Source: Sipunculus nudus (taxonomy: Eukaryota > Annelida > Sipuncula > Golfingiida > Sipunculidae). From it: DNA of 64,000 bases. Below are positions 49,268-61,949 of this stretch, one piece after another. The stretch is from NCBI GenBank assembly GCA_026874595.1, contig CM049320.1, positions 12,427,964 through 12,491,963 of the forward strand. The letters run 5' to 3'. Position 1 is the stretch's first letter. Each line of letters begins with the position of its first letter. The notes beneath the pieces were generated by a model. It was given only the letters and a program-made list of their open reading frames with translations, searched no databases and was not told the origin of the DNA. The position numbers and the translations under genes were made by a program.

Positions 49268-50737
49268 TATGACATAATACAAGTCAAATATCAACAGTAT
49301 ATCAGTATCTTGATTGTATAATGAAATGTCCCTTTATTGATACAAAGATGATATTTGATCATCTGATAAAAAGCAATGTCTCACAATAATTATCAGAAAT
49401 AAATTGAGCAGGATTTGATTGGCTAATTGCCACAATACTTAGCAGGAAGGGCACTATATAGATTATTCCCATAGTGTATGGGCACATGTCAGTGTATATA
49501 GTATTTTGATGTACTTCAGTAAATTTTACATAACAAAGAATGGTTTTCTCTCTTGAAAAAAAAGAACCTTTACTGAAATATAATGTACATATATCACATC
49601 TTGGATCATATTGTTGTTGGATGTATTATGATACGTACTTTCAATAGTCTTGTTAGATAATGTATTATTGTAGCCCTTATGTTTACTGAAGTAGAGAAAC
49701 TGCCATACCTTTAGCCTACCTTTATTACCTTAATCCCTGATTATAAGAGTACATTTGATCAGAGCACATGCTTTACTACATAAACTGATAATTTATCTTG
49801 ACAATATAACACCTATACCACCTCCTCCACATATTTTATGTTTGACATAAGTTGTTGTTTTGGTTTTTCCCCCCAGAAAAGAGCCATGAGCTCAGCATTA
49901 TAGCCATCTGTGTAAATATTTCCAGACATTCTAGGTATGCCACTTCCAGGCACTAGCTGTACAAACCAATTTACTCATTTTCACAGGTCATTTGTTATCA
50001 CTTGACAATAAAATAGAAAAATAATTAAGAAAAATTGTGTATGTGCAGTCAGAATGAAAGAATTGTAAAGGGAGTTTTATGAACTTTTGAATTACAGATG
50101 GTTCAAATTAACAGGAAATTGCTGTCTGTGAAAAATAAACCTGTGGCTTGTTGTAGAAATTTCATTTGTTGTACCAAGACCAAGCAATTTTGTGATATAC
50201 ATGTGACTGGAAAATTTGTGATTTACTCCGATTTTATTGACCTAATTATGTTTGTCAATCTCAGCTTTGTAAGTGGAGGCAGAGTTGGAAATCTTTTATC
50301 TCGCTTTTGGTTCACACGTCTTGGCAAGGGAGTACACTGCACATAAATTTGTTTTGGAAAAATAGTGCCCTCTTCTTCAGTTCCCCAGCACAGTGCCCAA
50401 AGCAAAGCTGTTAGGATTTGGGTCAAAAGTTCTACGTACTGACCACAGTCTGGGTCAACCTGTACAGTACCCACCCCTGAACTAGAAAAGATTTGGGTCA
50501 AGCCATAAATCAGTGCCCAAAATAAGCTGTGGTCAGCAGGTTTTGGGTCAGTGTTTGATAGACAGGATTTGGGTCAGTTAAGTCAGATTGTGACAATCAG
50601 TAAAATGCACACAGTCTGGGCCAGATGTGTTCAGAAAGTTCGTACATTGTACAAAATAGGGGCCAGGCTGCAGACAACCTGGCACAGACAAGTTGGGACA
50701 GATATGCAGATATGTGCTGTTATGTATATGTGTATAC
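49268..50737. other. No gene; cluster of GGGTCA motifs at 50410-50580
   Basis: AT-rich to 50340. Then GATTTGGGTCA-like strings recur at about 50417, 50449, 50490, 50540 and 50567. No exon supported. Confidence 0.45.

Positions 50738-50792
<55 letters not shown>
50738..50792. repeat. (TA)n-(GA)n compound microsatellite
   Basis: TA run followed by about 19 GA units. Confidence 0.97.
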
Positions 50793-50795
<3 letters not shown>

Positions 50796-50894
50796 GTATA
50801 TATTGAGGGAGAGAGATACTGTTTGCCTGTCTCTTTTTAATTTCTCTGTATTTAGGTCAATTTTGTATATGTCTGAAATTATTCATGACTCATT

Positions 50895-51100
50895 TTCTAA
50901 CAGATATTTTCAGGCTGCCCATAAGTTATTACTTTTCATATGTGAAATGTATTCTTTTGTAAAGTTTGAACTTTTTTATGGGCAGCTTGAAAATATTTGT
51001 TAGGAAATGTGTCAAGACTTGTGATGAGTTTATTATGTGAAAAGTGTTTTTCATATGAGAAATACACTTCATATAAAAAAAAAACTTTCACAAGTCTTGA
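50895..51100. repeat. Two adjacent long hairpins
   Basis: First: TTTTCTAACAGATATTTTCA...GGCTGCCCATAA near 50896-50928 pairs with TTATGGGCAGC...TTGAAAATATTTGTTAGGAAA near 50976-51007. Second: TCAAGACTTGTGA (51012-51024) pairs exactly with TCACAAGTCTTGA (51088-51100), with a further stem inside its loop. Could be MITE relics or transcribed hairpins. Confidence 0.75.
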
Positions 51101-54100
51101 GAAAGTTTTAAATTTGATGTCAGATTATATTTGGCTCACTGGGGCCCAGAACAGAACTGGCTGATCCTGTATCGATTACACTGACAACAAAGCTATATAA
51201 AGATGTAGACTAGCTGTAACTGATATGAGACCGTGACCTGTGAAAACTGTTCCAGTGACCCTGTCAGTTTCTCAGACAACCGGGCTGCTCAATCCAATAA
51301 CATCAATATCCCACTTTGAATTGGTGCTCTCCCATTACAATATATTCCAATGACCTTGTCTATATTACTTCATTTTTTCCATCATGACTATCATAAACAC
51401 AAATTAATTTGATTTTTACTTTTGCTCTTGACCTCATTTCTGTATCTACCTCAGTTTTCATGGCAGGTACATATTCCAGATAGAATAAAATGTCAGGTCG
51501 CAGGCGAGTATTTCTGACCCAATTAGATTTATCCGTAGTGCAAAGCCCTTTCCACATATTAAGATTCAATTTATATGACAGGGAGTTGAACCATGGGCTT
51601 CAAATCATCACAACCCGCTCTTTAGCGGAACAACACTTGACAGGGACATTGACATGGAATGATATATGAAGCTTCTGTGTTCCGTGGCATGTTACTTTCC
51701 CAGGATGTTTTTCAGCAAGCAGGAAGGTTCTTTGAAGGCTTTCTGTGTCAGATGAATGAATACATGTCCGATATTGTGATAACTATTCTAAAAGCTGACA
51801 TTTTCAGGAGAGTGTGATGTGGCCTTAGAACATTTGGAGTTCAAAAAGTCAGATTTCTCTACAGCAAGTAGCAGTGTCTCAAACAAGATTACTATATTGA
51901 CTACAAAGGAACTGTCAGTGGCCCCCTGACATAGAAGTCAGATATATACTTGGCAGTGTTGTTTATAATGTTACCAGCTGAAGTATATAGAAATGAGTCA
52001 TGAGGAATTCATGTAAATTAATTACCAAATAGTGGATCTCTACAATTATCAAAAATTATATTCCATCTTGTTATCAGAGTTTCTCAATGCTTTTGAGGAT
52101 GTTAATGGACAGACCACTGAGTTTATAAGAAATATTTATATTGAATGGAATGCAAAATTAATGTTCTTGAATCATTTGATTTAGTTTTAACAAACAGTTG
52201 CTGAAGGTCTTCTATTATCATAACAGACATTATCTTAAAGATTGTTGGTATCTTAAAGATGATTTTGCCCCATGAAAAAATTTGTAAGTTCTGGGGCAAT
52301 GGGTGAACCTAATTATACATTGAGTATTGGTTAAATTTTCGTTCATCTAAAAGGTCTTCAGGAATAATTTGTAAAAAAAAATCCACAGCTAGGAGATCTT
52401 CCTGATGTTTTAAGGTGCGGGGAATTTTGGAGAGAAGATAAATGTTAACTTTTATTCTGATCAAGCATGCAGCCTTATCAAGCAGAAATAGGAGAAGCTG
52501 TCAAATCAGAATAAGCTTATCTTACTTCTTCAAGAGTAACATTGCAGTTTTGTAGTCTTGAGTTTCCACGTCAGGTGTAGCAGATTTTATAGGCAGCAGG
52601 AGTATTTTTATGGGGCACCTCAATGTCTTGTGTCACATGTATGCTATGAGGAATTATCCTAAGCTGTACTGGACTGGGACCAGATGAGAATGAACTGTTC
52701 TTTTGCAGTTGGCATCAGAGAACGTAACTGTTGTGAAATTCGGGGCAGCTGAGATCATGCCGTTCTCATTTTGATATGTAAATTGAAGATGAAGTCAGGA
52801 GCAAGCAGATGAAAAACAAGGCAGTTTCTACTGATTGGCGAATTTGGAATCTTGTCCTTTTTCAGAATCCAGACCTATGTGTGGTATTTTCCTGAGATTG
52901 CTTTTGCATTTCTCACCTGGATTTGATACCTTTTTCTTGCCACGTATTATTCCTCTTATACAGTGATTTTTATCTCTGAGCCACCTATGCTTAGAATAAA
53001 GACTCTATCCTGCCCAAATTTAAAAAAAATGTATGTTGTATGTGAAAGTTATAAGGCACATAAAAAGGAATGTTTATTTATTTATTTGTATTTTTAGTGT
53101 CATATATTATATAATAATGATGTTGGAAACCTTTATTATGTTGTTACACAGAAGTAAGTGCTCAAATTATATGCAGCTCCATTGCATGAAGATATTGTCT
53201 TATTATACCGGCCAGTGGAGACTTAAACTGTGTAGTGTTTACAACAGTTTACAACATTGCTTATATTTTTTTTCTGTTTTAATCAGACTACATTCAAGCC
53301 CTCTCCCTCCTCTCATTAAGAAAAAATAGTTTAAACCCCTGTGGGTCACGGTGAAGGAGACTATTTAGTGACCTCTTAGAATACTTGGTCAAAGTTATAT
53401 TTTCTCAGCCACAAAGTCTGTCACACTGAAATGACATTAATCTGAGCCTCCTTAGTGTCTGCAGAGAAGGAAACTCAGTTATGGTACAATTGATAGTAGC
53501 CTTGCATGGTCAAACAATTTGGTTTAGTATTTGTTAGAACTTATTACCTGGGACATTGTATCAACTTTTTCATTTTATCATGTCTGTTAATTTCCTTTCC
53601 TTGGATTAACTTGTGTCAGCTCTTCACAAAGAATTTAATACATTTGTGTGACACTTGGATCCTCTGGACCAAAAAAAAAAAGACACATCTTGCACAGCCT
53701 TCTTCAGCAACTGAAACACATCATTCAGAGTTGATATTGCTGTTCCAACCCTGTGAGTCTAAGCTGTCTCTGCATCAAAACAAGCCATCGTTCTGTGATG
53801 TTACAGTAAAAGTATTAGATACATTTGTTATCTTCTCCATAGAGACCTCCAGCCTTGGATATTAAGGATGGAGAGTTCTCTTAAATCAGCTCTGTCCTTG
53901 CACCCGGTACCCATGTAGTGACTAGATGATGAAGATGCCGTGTTTTCCCAGGGTGCATTGGCAGTATCACACAGCCTTGAGACCAGTGACACCAGCAGAT
54001 CAGTTAACTTGTAATTAGAGGAAGATGGTTACAGTTACTGTGAAAAAGAAGTGGCTTCCTCTGAGCTGGAGCTTGTACCCTACCTATAATTGATTGAATA

Positions 54101-54690
54101 TAAATAGCTACTACCACATGGTGTCACCTTCCTGACCATGAACTACCTGGTAGTTAAAGGGACATACTCATGAGCAATATTATCCTTTTTCTTTCAAATT
54201 ATCAGTTCAGCTTTGCTTTATACAAAAGTTTCCCAGCAAAACCATCCCAGCACAGTACCGACTGTTTAACACCTTGCTATGGTTTTGTTTGTTTGTAAAC
54301 ACAGTCATGTGTCTGTTTACCATAACAAGGCCGTGTGACCGGAGGTCCGATTTTCAGCTGGAGCACACAATGTTTCAGCCACCAGGAACATGTATTACAT
54401 TTTTTGTACTTGTATTAACACTTGTGTACAGGAATAAGCCAACAGTTTCAGGGCAACATGTTGGACCGTACCAATATAATTAAAGAGAAGAAGCTATTTT
54501 CTGTGTTAATTTAACATGCTTTATAGGTGATTAGGCCCCTTTAACATTCACATTTGCGACATTATTTTGAAACTAGAAATCTGCATACTCATGAATGCAA
54601 GCCTCAGCTGTGTGGGCATTCTCTTGTTCAGCCTATGTTCCCAGGTTCATTCATGCATAACTGACTGTACATTTGTGCACTGCCAATATT
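51101..54690. other. No gene or clear repeat seen
   Basis: Moderately complex sequence; short open frames (up to 119 codons at 53506) without motifs. No splice-supported exon found. Confidence 0.45.
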
Positions 54691-55970
54691 ATTAGGACAA
54701 TTTTCTTGCCCCACTCTCTTTTATTTCTTACAATCAGAAAAATATTGTGGCAAGAAAATTTTTCTTAGAAAAGGTTCAAGAAAATTTTTTTTTATGTAAA
54801 AGATAATTTTTCTTTTAACAAGATTTTTTTCCTTCTGAAAAGACGTTTTTTCTTGCTATCAGAAAAAGATATCTTGTGGCAAGAAATAATATTATGTATG
54901 TTCTTAAATTGCATGTGCTTGCACATATAAAAAAAATTTCTTTCTGTAAGAAAAAGAATCTTATGACAAAAAATATTTTCTGGGGAATCAGTAAAGATTT
55001 TTTTTGTCTCACACTAGTCAAGAAAATATTTCTTCTGATAAGATAATTGTATCCGCCAAAACAGAGTTTTGCGGATACCATGTTTTCAGTGGGACGCCGC
55101 CGCCACTGCGTAGGTTTTCCGGAGAACTCCTCCTTAACCACTGGACAGAATTGTGAATTATGATTCGGAATTATGATGGGGTCACATGTGAACTGCTCCT
55201 GCCTCATTTTTGGTTGACCTCTGACCTTTCCTCTCTGCCCAGCATCCATTAGTGCATCTGTTTCCACACATAAACCCACATATCTCGGAAACCGTTTGAC
55301 TGATCAGGCTAAATATTTTGCACAAATGTAGCTCATGGATCGCTTTATGACAAATACTAAAAATGGTTGCGCCACCTGCAACCATTTTTGCACAGCATCC
55401 ATCTGTTCATCTGCCTTGGGATAAAATCACTCATATCTTTACATTGGTTGGACTTATCCACCTGAAATTTTGCATGTGTATACATCCTTTACAGTTTTCT
55501 TGATTTTATGACAGGTGGTGCCACCTACATCAGATTTATGCTGCAGACATCCAAGCTCATATCTGCGCCATCTGCAACCATTTTTGCACAGAATCCATCT
55601 GTTTGTCTGCCATGGGATAAAATCACTCATATATAAGTAGTGGTTTGACTTTTTGCATATGTATACAGCTTGGACAGCTTTCTGGATTTTGTGGTAATGG
55701 CGCAACCCATGTACACATTTCAGCTGCAGACATGCATGATAATATGCAACACACCTCACTCTATTTCCCATTGCCACTCAATCCATTCCTCACTTCACCT
55801 GTCCCACTCTGATTTCGGCAGATACACGTAGTCACTTGTAGACTATCCGTATTCTAGTATATCTAAAGAAAATTGAGATACATTTTCTTGGCAATTTCTT
55901 GTCAGATGAAAATTTTTTATTGTGAGAAAATGTTATCTCAACAAGAAAACTTTTTTGGTAGTGTGACTAT
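54691..55970. repeat. Degenerate CAAGAAAATTTTTCTT repeat, split by a Helitron-like insertion
   Basis: Many short inverted AAGAAAA/TTTTCTT units at 54700-55050 continue at 55858-55970, on the other side of the family-A copy. Confidence 0.65.
55052..55857 (+). mobile_element. Helitron-like family A, full copy
   Basis: Starts TCCGCCAAAAC after A, pairs with GTTTTGCGGATAC; ends with stem TAGTC-ACTTGTA-GACTA, eight bases, CTAG before T. The same repeat type continues on both sides of it, supporting insertion. Core modules contain GGTGGTGCCACC and diverged versions. Confidence 0.8.
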
Positions 55971-56709
55971 TCAATGATGATGCTCCTGGATCCAGATCAT
56001 GGGTTGGATCCACACCTAATAGATTCTTCCTTGGCCCATTATGGAAATGGCCTTAATATTTCATGAGATTCCGTGCCTGATTGCATGAGTTATGTTGTGA
56101 ACAAACACACACACAAACACACCAATGGGAATGAACGATACCCCCTTGATGAAGGCAGCTACAGTCTGTTAACATTATGCAAATACTGTCTCATTGTTCA
56201 GATGACTCTTGTTTCATGAAGGCAAAAAAAAAAGACTGATCTTTTGCAGTCTTTGCGAGTCTCTCTTGTTCCAGATACGGCTCATTTAAACCATTTATAA
56301 TACCAACATAATGCATCTTTAAAAAGAGCATTCAATTTATTAACCCCTGGTATCAATTTGGTTTCATTACATGATCAGTTTTATCTTCATCCAATTTGAT
56401 TTGACCTTTCTTGTACTGTATTCCTCAAGATCTGATCTCATTGCTTTTCATTGCTTTTCATATGTAAAGGTACTATTTCGGTATGAACCAATCTAGAATT
56501 AGCCAAAAATGCTAAATTTAAAAAGCTGGCAAATCAAAATGCCAAATTTTGTGTTTGCCAATGTTCTGCTTGCATAAAAAGTTTGCATTTATTGGTTGGC
56601 CTTGTAAAATATAGGCTAAATTATACAATAAATGTATTATTTAATATAATGAAAACTTGCTGTTCCCACTTATATCTATATACCTTTATTTATTTATATT
56701 TTACTTTTT
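55971..56709. other. No feature seen
   Basis: Nothing supported. Confidence 0.5.
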
Positions 56710-57800
56710 TAGCCCTCAGCCCTTATAATTAGGCTAATGGGCTATTGTCGTCACCCAAGCTGTCCGTCCGTCCGTCAGGCCTCTTTTAACTTTTACCTTG
56801 TGAGCGGGATATCTCTAAAAGGATTCAATGTAGGAATTTTATTTTTTTGGTGAAGATGTATAAAGACAAAATCTTGGTAAAGTTCGAAGATGGGTGACCT
56901 TGACCTATTTTTCTTTGTTTTAGAGCTAATTATACAAAAACACTTAGAAGCTAATTTCTCAGGAACCATCAGGTGGATTTTCACAAAACTTAATATGATC
57001 ATTGGAACTTATAATCTGTACCTGCTGCACTAGTTCGGTGGCGCCACCTACAATTTCTGATTTTTTATGAATTTTTATCTGATTTTTTCAACTTTGGTCT
57101 TGTGAGCAGGATATCTCAAAAGATTTCCAACACAGGAACTTCATTTCTTCAGTGCTGATGCATATTAACAAAATCTCAGTCAATTTGGAAAATGGGTGAC
57201 CTTGACCTATTTTTCTGCATTTTAGAGCTGCTTATAGAAAAACACTTAGAAGCTAAATTTTCAGGAATCATTAATAGGATTTTCACAAAACTTACTATGA
57301 TCATCGGAACTGATAATCTGTACCTGCTGCACAAGTTTGGTGGCGCCACCTACAATTTCTGATTTTCTATCAATTTTTCTCGGATTTTCAACTTTGGCCT
57401 TGTGAGCAGGATATCTCCTAAGGTATTCAGCATAGGAGCTTCATTTCTTCAGTGCTGATGCATATTAACAATATCTTCAAAGATGGGTGACCTTGACTTA
57501 CTTTTCAAGGTCACAGAGATTAGAATAAAAAAACTTAGGAGCTTATTTCTCAGGAACCACTGGGTGGATTGTTATAAAACATGGTATAATGATATGCCTT
57601 GATGATCTCTAATTCCTGCATGAGATTGGTCTTACCATACTTGCAAAGGTACTACATACCTCTCCAGTTTAAATTTATAACTGAGACATTTACTGATATA
57701 CATCCATGTGAGAACAAATATTTCATACTTGTTACTTTGACCACCCATAAACAATGTTCTTTTGGCTAAGGGCTTTTTTCAGCTTCTGCTGATAATCTAG
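56710..57800 (+). repeat. Dispersed repeat family E, copy 2
   Basis: Collinear with 43916-44921, including the TAGCCCTCAGCCCTTATA head and three core modules. GGTGGCGCCACC occurs at about 57039 and 57341. The 3' stem is partly deleted. Confidence 0.75.
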
Positions 57801-58756
57801 TTTTACTTTGGTTTGATGTAATAACATTTTCTCCAGGTTAATTATGTCCCATTATAGATACAACTAGTTGAACTTTATGTTATGATTCTCTGCAGTTCTC
57901 GAGGATATTTAATACCATAAATACCTGTATCAGATATTAAGATATTAGTCTTATATTTGATAACTGCATGACTGTTCTGGATAATCAAGCAGGATTTCTG
58001 GGAACTGCACATTCACAATAACAATTTTAGGAATCATTCCAAATCCTGCCAATTGAGTGTATTAATCATACCCACAGTATCAATGGCCCAGATCAAAGAG
58101 AGGCTGGACCAGTTGCAGATCCAGCACAGCTACAGTGCTGTTTACAGCCTTCCTGTAAATATGGTACTCTGCCTGGAATAGCGTGTTTTGATGGGGGAGA
58201 AATGGGTCATACAGCATTCTCAGCAGGTGATAGGGTGCTGTGAACTTATTCTAGTGGGTGCAAAAGAGAGATTAAATATCTATAACTCTAGGATACAGTT
58301 CCATACAGCTAGTTTTGCTGGGAGGTCTACTCCCTGACCTTCACAGCACCTGTTCTGAACTCTCCTTGGCTTGTCTGTTTATTAAGCTGTCCTGCCTTGC
58401 CAGTATCTGAACTTTTTGGTTTGTTAGTAATGTGTACTTTTTTTCCCACCATGGTAAACAGGTCACCTGTATTTTATGGATGTGGAACTCTCCTTATGAT
58501 CTCATTACATTCTATATATTATAATTCAGAAAAAAATTGATATGATGATAAAACAATAGGATAATACTGGTGTACATACATCTCAGAACAGGGGTCTGCC
58601 TGTCTTTTATCAAATAAAAAAAAAACTCTGTTACCAGGCTCTAGGTGGCCCAATGATATATATAAGTAGGATTGGGGATTTTTCTTATCTCATTTTACAT
58701 ATTTTCTCATATTATCTTATATTACATTATATGTTATTTGGAGTTCAGACGTAAAA
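57801..58756. other. No feature seen
   Basis: Nothing supported. Confidence 0.5.
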
Positions 58757-59066
58757 AAGGTAGGTAGGTAAAGTCTGCTGGGCTTTAACACCCGAGCCTA
58801 ATAGCTCATCAGGCCGGAGCTTATCCCGGTTTCTGTAGCGTGAAGCGACTTGGGAGTTAGACTCCTCCTGGATGGGACGCTAGTCCATCACAGGTTACCT
58901 TCCCAGTATTTACTGGTACCCATTTCTACTGCTGGGTGGACAGAGGCACACTTGCGGTTGGGACCTTGCCTAAGGGTCTTGGCACGGTGGGGGTCTGACC
59001 GGGATTCGAACTCACGACCTCTTGATCATGAGCCCGGCACCTTAACCATTACACCACCGCCCCCAC
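58757..59066 (-). mobile_element. tRNA-derived SINE
   Basis: Read on the minus strand: tRNA-like head GGGGGCGGTGGTGTAATGG (A-box region), GAGTTCGAATCCC (B box), a central block containing CTGTGATGGACTAGCGTCCC of a kind widespread in animal SINEs, and a TACC-repeat tail. Flanking CAGACGTA (58746) and CAGAGGTA (59066) may be target duplications, 7 of 8 matching. It lies about 590 bp upstream of the zinc-finger exon. Confidence 0.85.
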
Positions 59067-59184
59067 AGAGGTATAACATTGGATTTTTCATATCTCATAT
59101 AACACTATATGTTTACAGTTATAGGAAGTTCAGACTTTACATTTCCCTCTTTGGAAACGGAACTATAGGTGACTGCATGGCCTG

Positions 59185-59505
59185 TATCCTTCGAGTTATG
59201 GAGTGGAAGCTAGAACATATTTTGGCGATTAAAAAAAATCAACCTTTATCAGTAAGAAAGAATGGATTGATGGACTCTCAGGATATTTGTGCACTGACTG
59301 ATATTGATGAATGTTATCTGCTGAGTGAGACTGCTATAGTATAACACTTACAAATTTCAAGTATTTTTCATTTTATATAACTGTCAGGCTTACCTGTAAC
59401 AGGGCACAAACCATAACCATTAGACCTGTTAAGTTCAAACTTCAAATGTAGAAAGTTCATGAATGTCAAATCACCATGTAAACCCTGAAATAGGTCATGG
59501 TGTTA
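59185..59505 (+). repeat. Decayed single monomer of the 337-bp satellite
   Basis: TATCCTTCGAGTTATGG (59188) and GGGCACAAACCATAACC (59403) match satellite blocks ATATCCTTCGAGCTATGG and GGCACAAATCGTAACG. They are about 215 bp apart, against about 226 bp in the array. Confidence 0.55.
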
Positions 59506-59654
59506 TATGTATATGTGCTGTGCCTTTTGTTGTGTGAAAATATTCAGCTTAGTGTCATGGCCTATGGACCATTGGTTGGAAACATGCTCTATTTATAGTT
59601 TATCACTGACACATCAATTAATTAATGTCTGATTTTCATATATGTCTTTTACAG

Positions 59655-60091
59655 GGTATTATCCTCCTACACAGACCACTCTAGCTGCGGCACCATTTCC
59701 TCGTACACAAGGACCTCCAGCAATTACACAAGCAGCTACAAGTCTTACTTTATCACCAGGGGGCGCGATCAGGCACCCATTAACAACAGGACCTCGGCCA
59801 CCTCGCCCCTGCTTCCAAAGGCCTTTCCAACGTGGCTCATATAAGGGTAATGGTTACAAAGGAGTTAAAAGGAAAAGATCAGAATCCGAAAATAGTGATG
59901 AGCATTCTCCTGATTCCACTTCCAGTCACCCGTTGTATTGTGGGATATGTAAAGTGACTTTAAATGCTGCTGCTCAGGCAAAGCAACATTATGAGGGGAA
60001 AAACCATGCAAAACGCATGAAAATGTACACAGACGGTGTCAGTACGAACGGTACAGCCAAGACAGACAAGGATGACAGTTCCACAGAGAAG
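59655..60091 (+). CDS. Internal exon, U1/matrin-type zinc-finger protein (ZNF385/ZMAT3/JAZ-like), partial
   Basis: Seen: an acceptor (TCTTTTACAG) precedes 59655 and a donor (AAG/GTAGGA) follows 60091. The exon enters in phase 1 and leaves in phase 0, with 145 whole codons. The first part is rich in Pro, Thr, Ala and Arg (starting YYPPTQ). A basic patch (KGVKRKRSESE) follows and looks like a nuclear localisation signal. Then comes one zinc finger with spacing C-x2-C-x12-H-x5-H (CGIC ... HYEGKNH), followed by AKRMK and a polar tail ending in STEK. Known: fingers with the HYxGKxHAKR signature typify the ZNF385, ZMAT3 and JAZ/ZFP346 proteins, nuclear proteins that bind double-stranded RNA or DNA. 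Such proteins carry several fingers, so more exons are expected beyond 64000. Inference: orthology within this group cannot be settled from one finger. This is the only confidently coding segment in the window. Confidence 0.88.
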
Positions 60092-61949
60092 GTAGGAACA
60101 TATTCTACTACTTTCATGAAATATTTCTGTCTGTAACTCTTTCTGTCTGTCACTCTGTGTGTGCTTTGTTTCGCTGTTTTAAGAATGTTATTCCATGATA
60201 TCATTTTACAGGAGGACAACACAAAATAGACCTGATATATTAAAGGTACCTACTCTGTCATACCTGCATTTGTCCTACGGGAAGTGTTCATGACCTTTGA
60301 AATTAGGTCAAGGTCACCTTGCCTCTGATAAATATTTATGTTGTAACTCTTAGATGTAAAGATGCCAAAACAAATACCGTAAGGTCAAGACATCCCATGA
60401 TTCCAAGTAAGATGGGCTGTAACTGTCGTAAAAAAAAAACAACTTATGTCAATATCATTCTGGATTAATATTTTCATAAAAACAAAAGAATTACTGAGAT
60501 CACACAGTGAAAGCTATAAATAATATATGAAAAGATCCATATTATACTTTTATTAAAAAAAACTGTGTTTTAGAATTTTTACTTCACTTTTTCAAGAGTT
60601 AACGCTATTCCCCATGGGATCATGACAGTGATTTAGGTAGTTCACACATATATAATCTCAGATATGGACCAAGATATTTATATCAGCATTTTTGTAGGGG
60701 AAAAAAAGCCAAGTGACAGAACACAGAAAATTTCACTTTTACTTAAGATTTAAATTGTCTTCTTTTTACCTCAGTATCTATAAATGACGTGCCAAGGTCA
60801 GTCTGGTTTCATATATTCTTTATGGTAAACACTTACTTGGATCACAGATAGCAGGCTTAATTTGATTGATTCTATCATGAATATAACCAGCAGGGATCAG
60901 TTTTTATAAGAAAACACCAGCAAAGGCCAACCTAAAGTATCACACTTAGTGGATACAGGAGCAAGATCATTGACGAACAAGAGTGGGAATTTATTTGACA
61001 GGGGATCCCTTCCTGTTGTATAAAACGCTGAGCAGCTGCTACTTACAAGGTGGATACCTCACTGCCAAGGTAATAAATGGCTCCTCAGGGCCTGCCAGGT
61101 AAATGTTATCTCGTTACCCCAGACTCGTTAACAGGCGATGGATCCCACTCGCCACTTGACAGCAGGCTAGATGCTGTCTAACGTGTATATCAAAGTTTTT
61201 GTAACTCCTGGTCCCACCGCCATGCCTGTAGTCCCTGAATAAAACTCACGAAACAGAATCTCTGGCAGTTTAAGGATATCCATGGAAACGGCTCTGTAGA
61301 AAGTAAATGATGCATACTTGTTATCATATATGACCTTTGTTTGGGTTTATGGTGGGGTGTGATTGAGTGGTCTGGTTTCCATAGTGACGGGTTTATTGAT
61401 TCAGTATAGCTGGATATTGATAATCATATTTCTTTCATGATGATCAGACTTGCCTTTAATTCACTCAAAGTTGACTCCTCTGTCATAAATGTTTTCTGTT
61501 CTTTTTAAGAAAAGACACAGGAAAGAAAACACAAAATGGATTAATATTTTTATACTGCCCTAACTCCAGGTATTTAAAGGTCAATCTGGTTATAAAAATA
61601 TCACAGTCAGTGTGTATAGGTTTGGGAAGTGAATAAAAATTGATGAGTGTTTGGAGTCTCAGTAACATTATATAAGTAGTCATTTTGAACATACCAATAT
61701 TGACAATATATTAAGAATAATCAGTTAAGTGAATAATATTAAGTCATCTTTAAATATCCTGAAAAGACATCTTGTTCACTGTATGTCTTCAGGTGGTGAG
61801 ACTATAGTGTGTGTGGTCATGTGACCACCTGAAGCTCGACCAAGATTTCCCTAATTAAGCCTTCCTGTAAATGCAGTCTGTGTTCTTCTTCAAAATATCA
61901 CGCTTGACAAATACGCATTACAGGTACACTGGAATAATGCAGCCTGTAT
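60092..61949. other. Downstream intron or alternative 3' end, no gene seen
   Basis: Begins with the donor of the zinc-finger exon. One acceptor-like site at 60211 leads into a six-codon frame. Otherwise nothing recognised. Confidence 0.45.

Larger units (their letters stand above)
5759..59654 (+). other. Putative giant intron (about 53.9 kb)
   Basis: Interval between the two candidate exons. It holds nearly all the mobile and tandem repeats listed here and no other segment that I can defend as an exon. The claim rests on matching splice phase and strand only; unrecognised small exons could lie inside. Confidence 0.42.

Noticed and set aside
50551-51003. 150-codon open frame
   Set aside because: Its middle is the (GA)n microsatellite (Arg-Glu repeats) and its end is a hairpin; no homologous domain.
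54815-55279. 154-codon minus-strand frame
   Set aside because: Composed of AAGAAAA-type repeats and the head of a family-A element.
58850-59344. 164-codon open frame
   Set aside because: It reads through the SINE in antisense; no protein domain.
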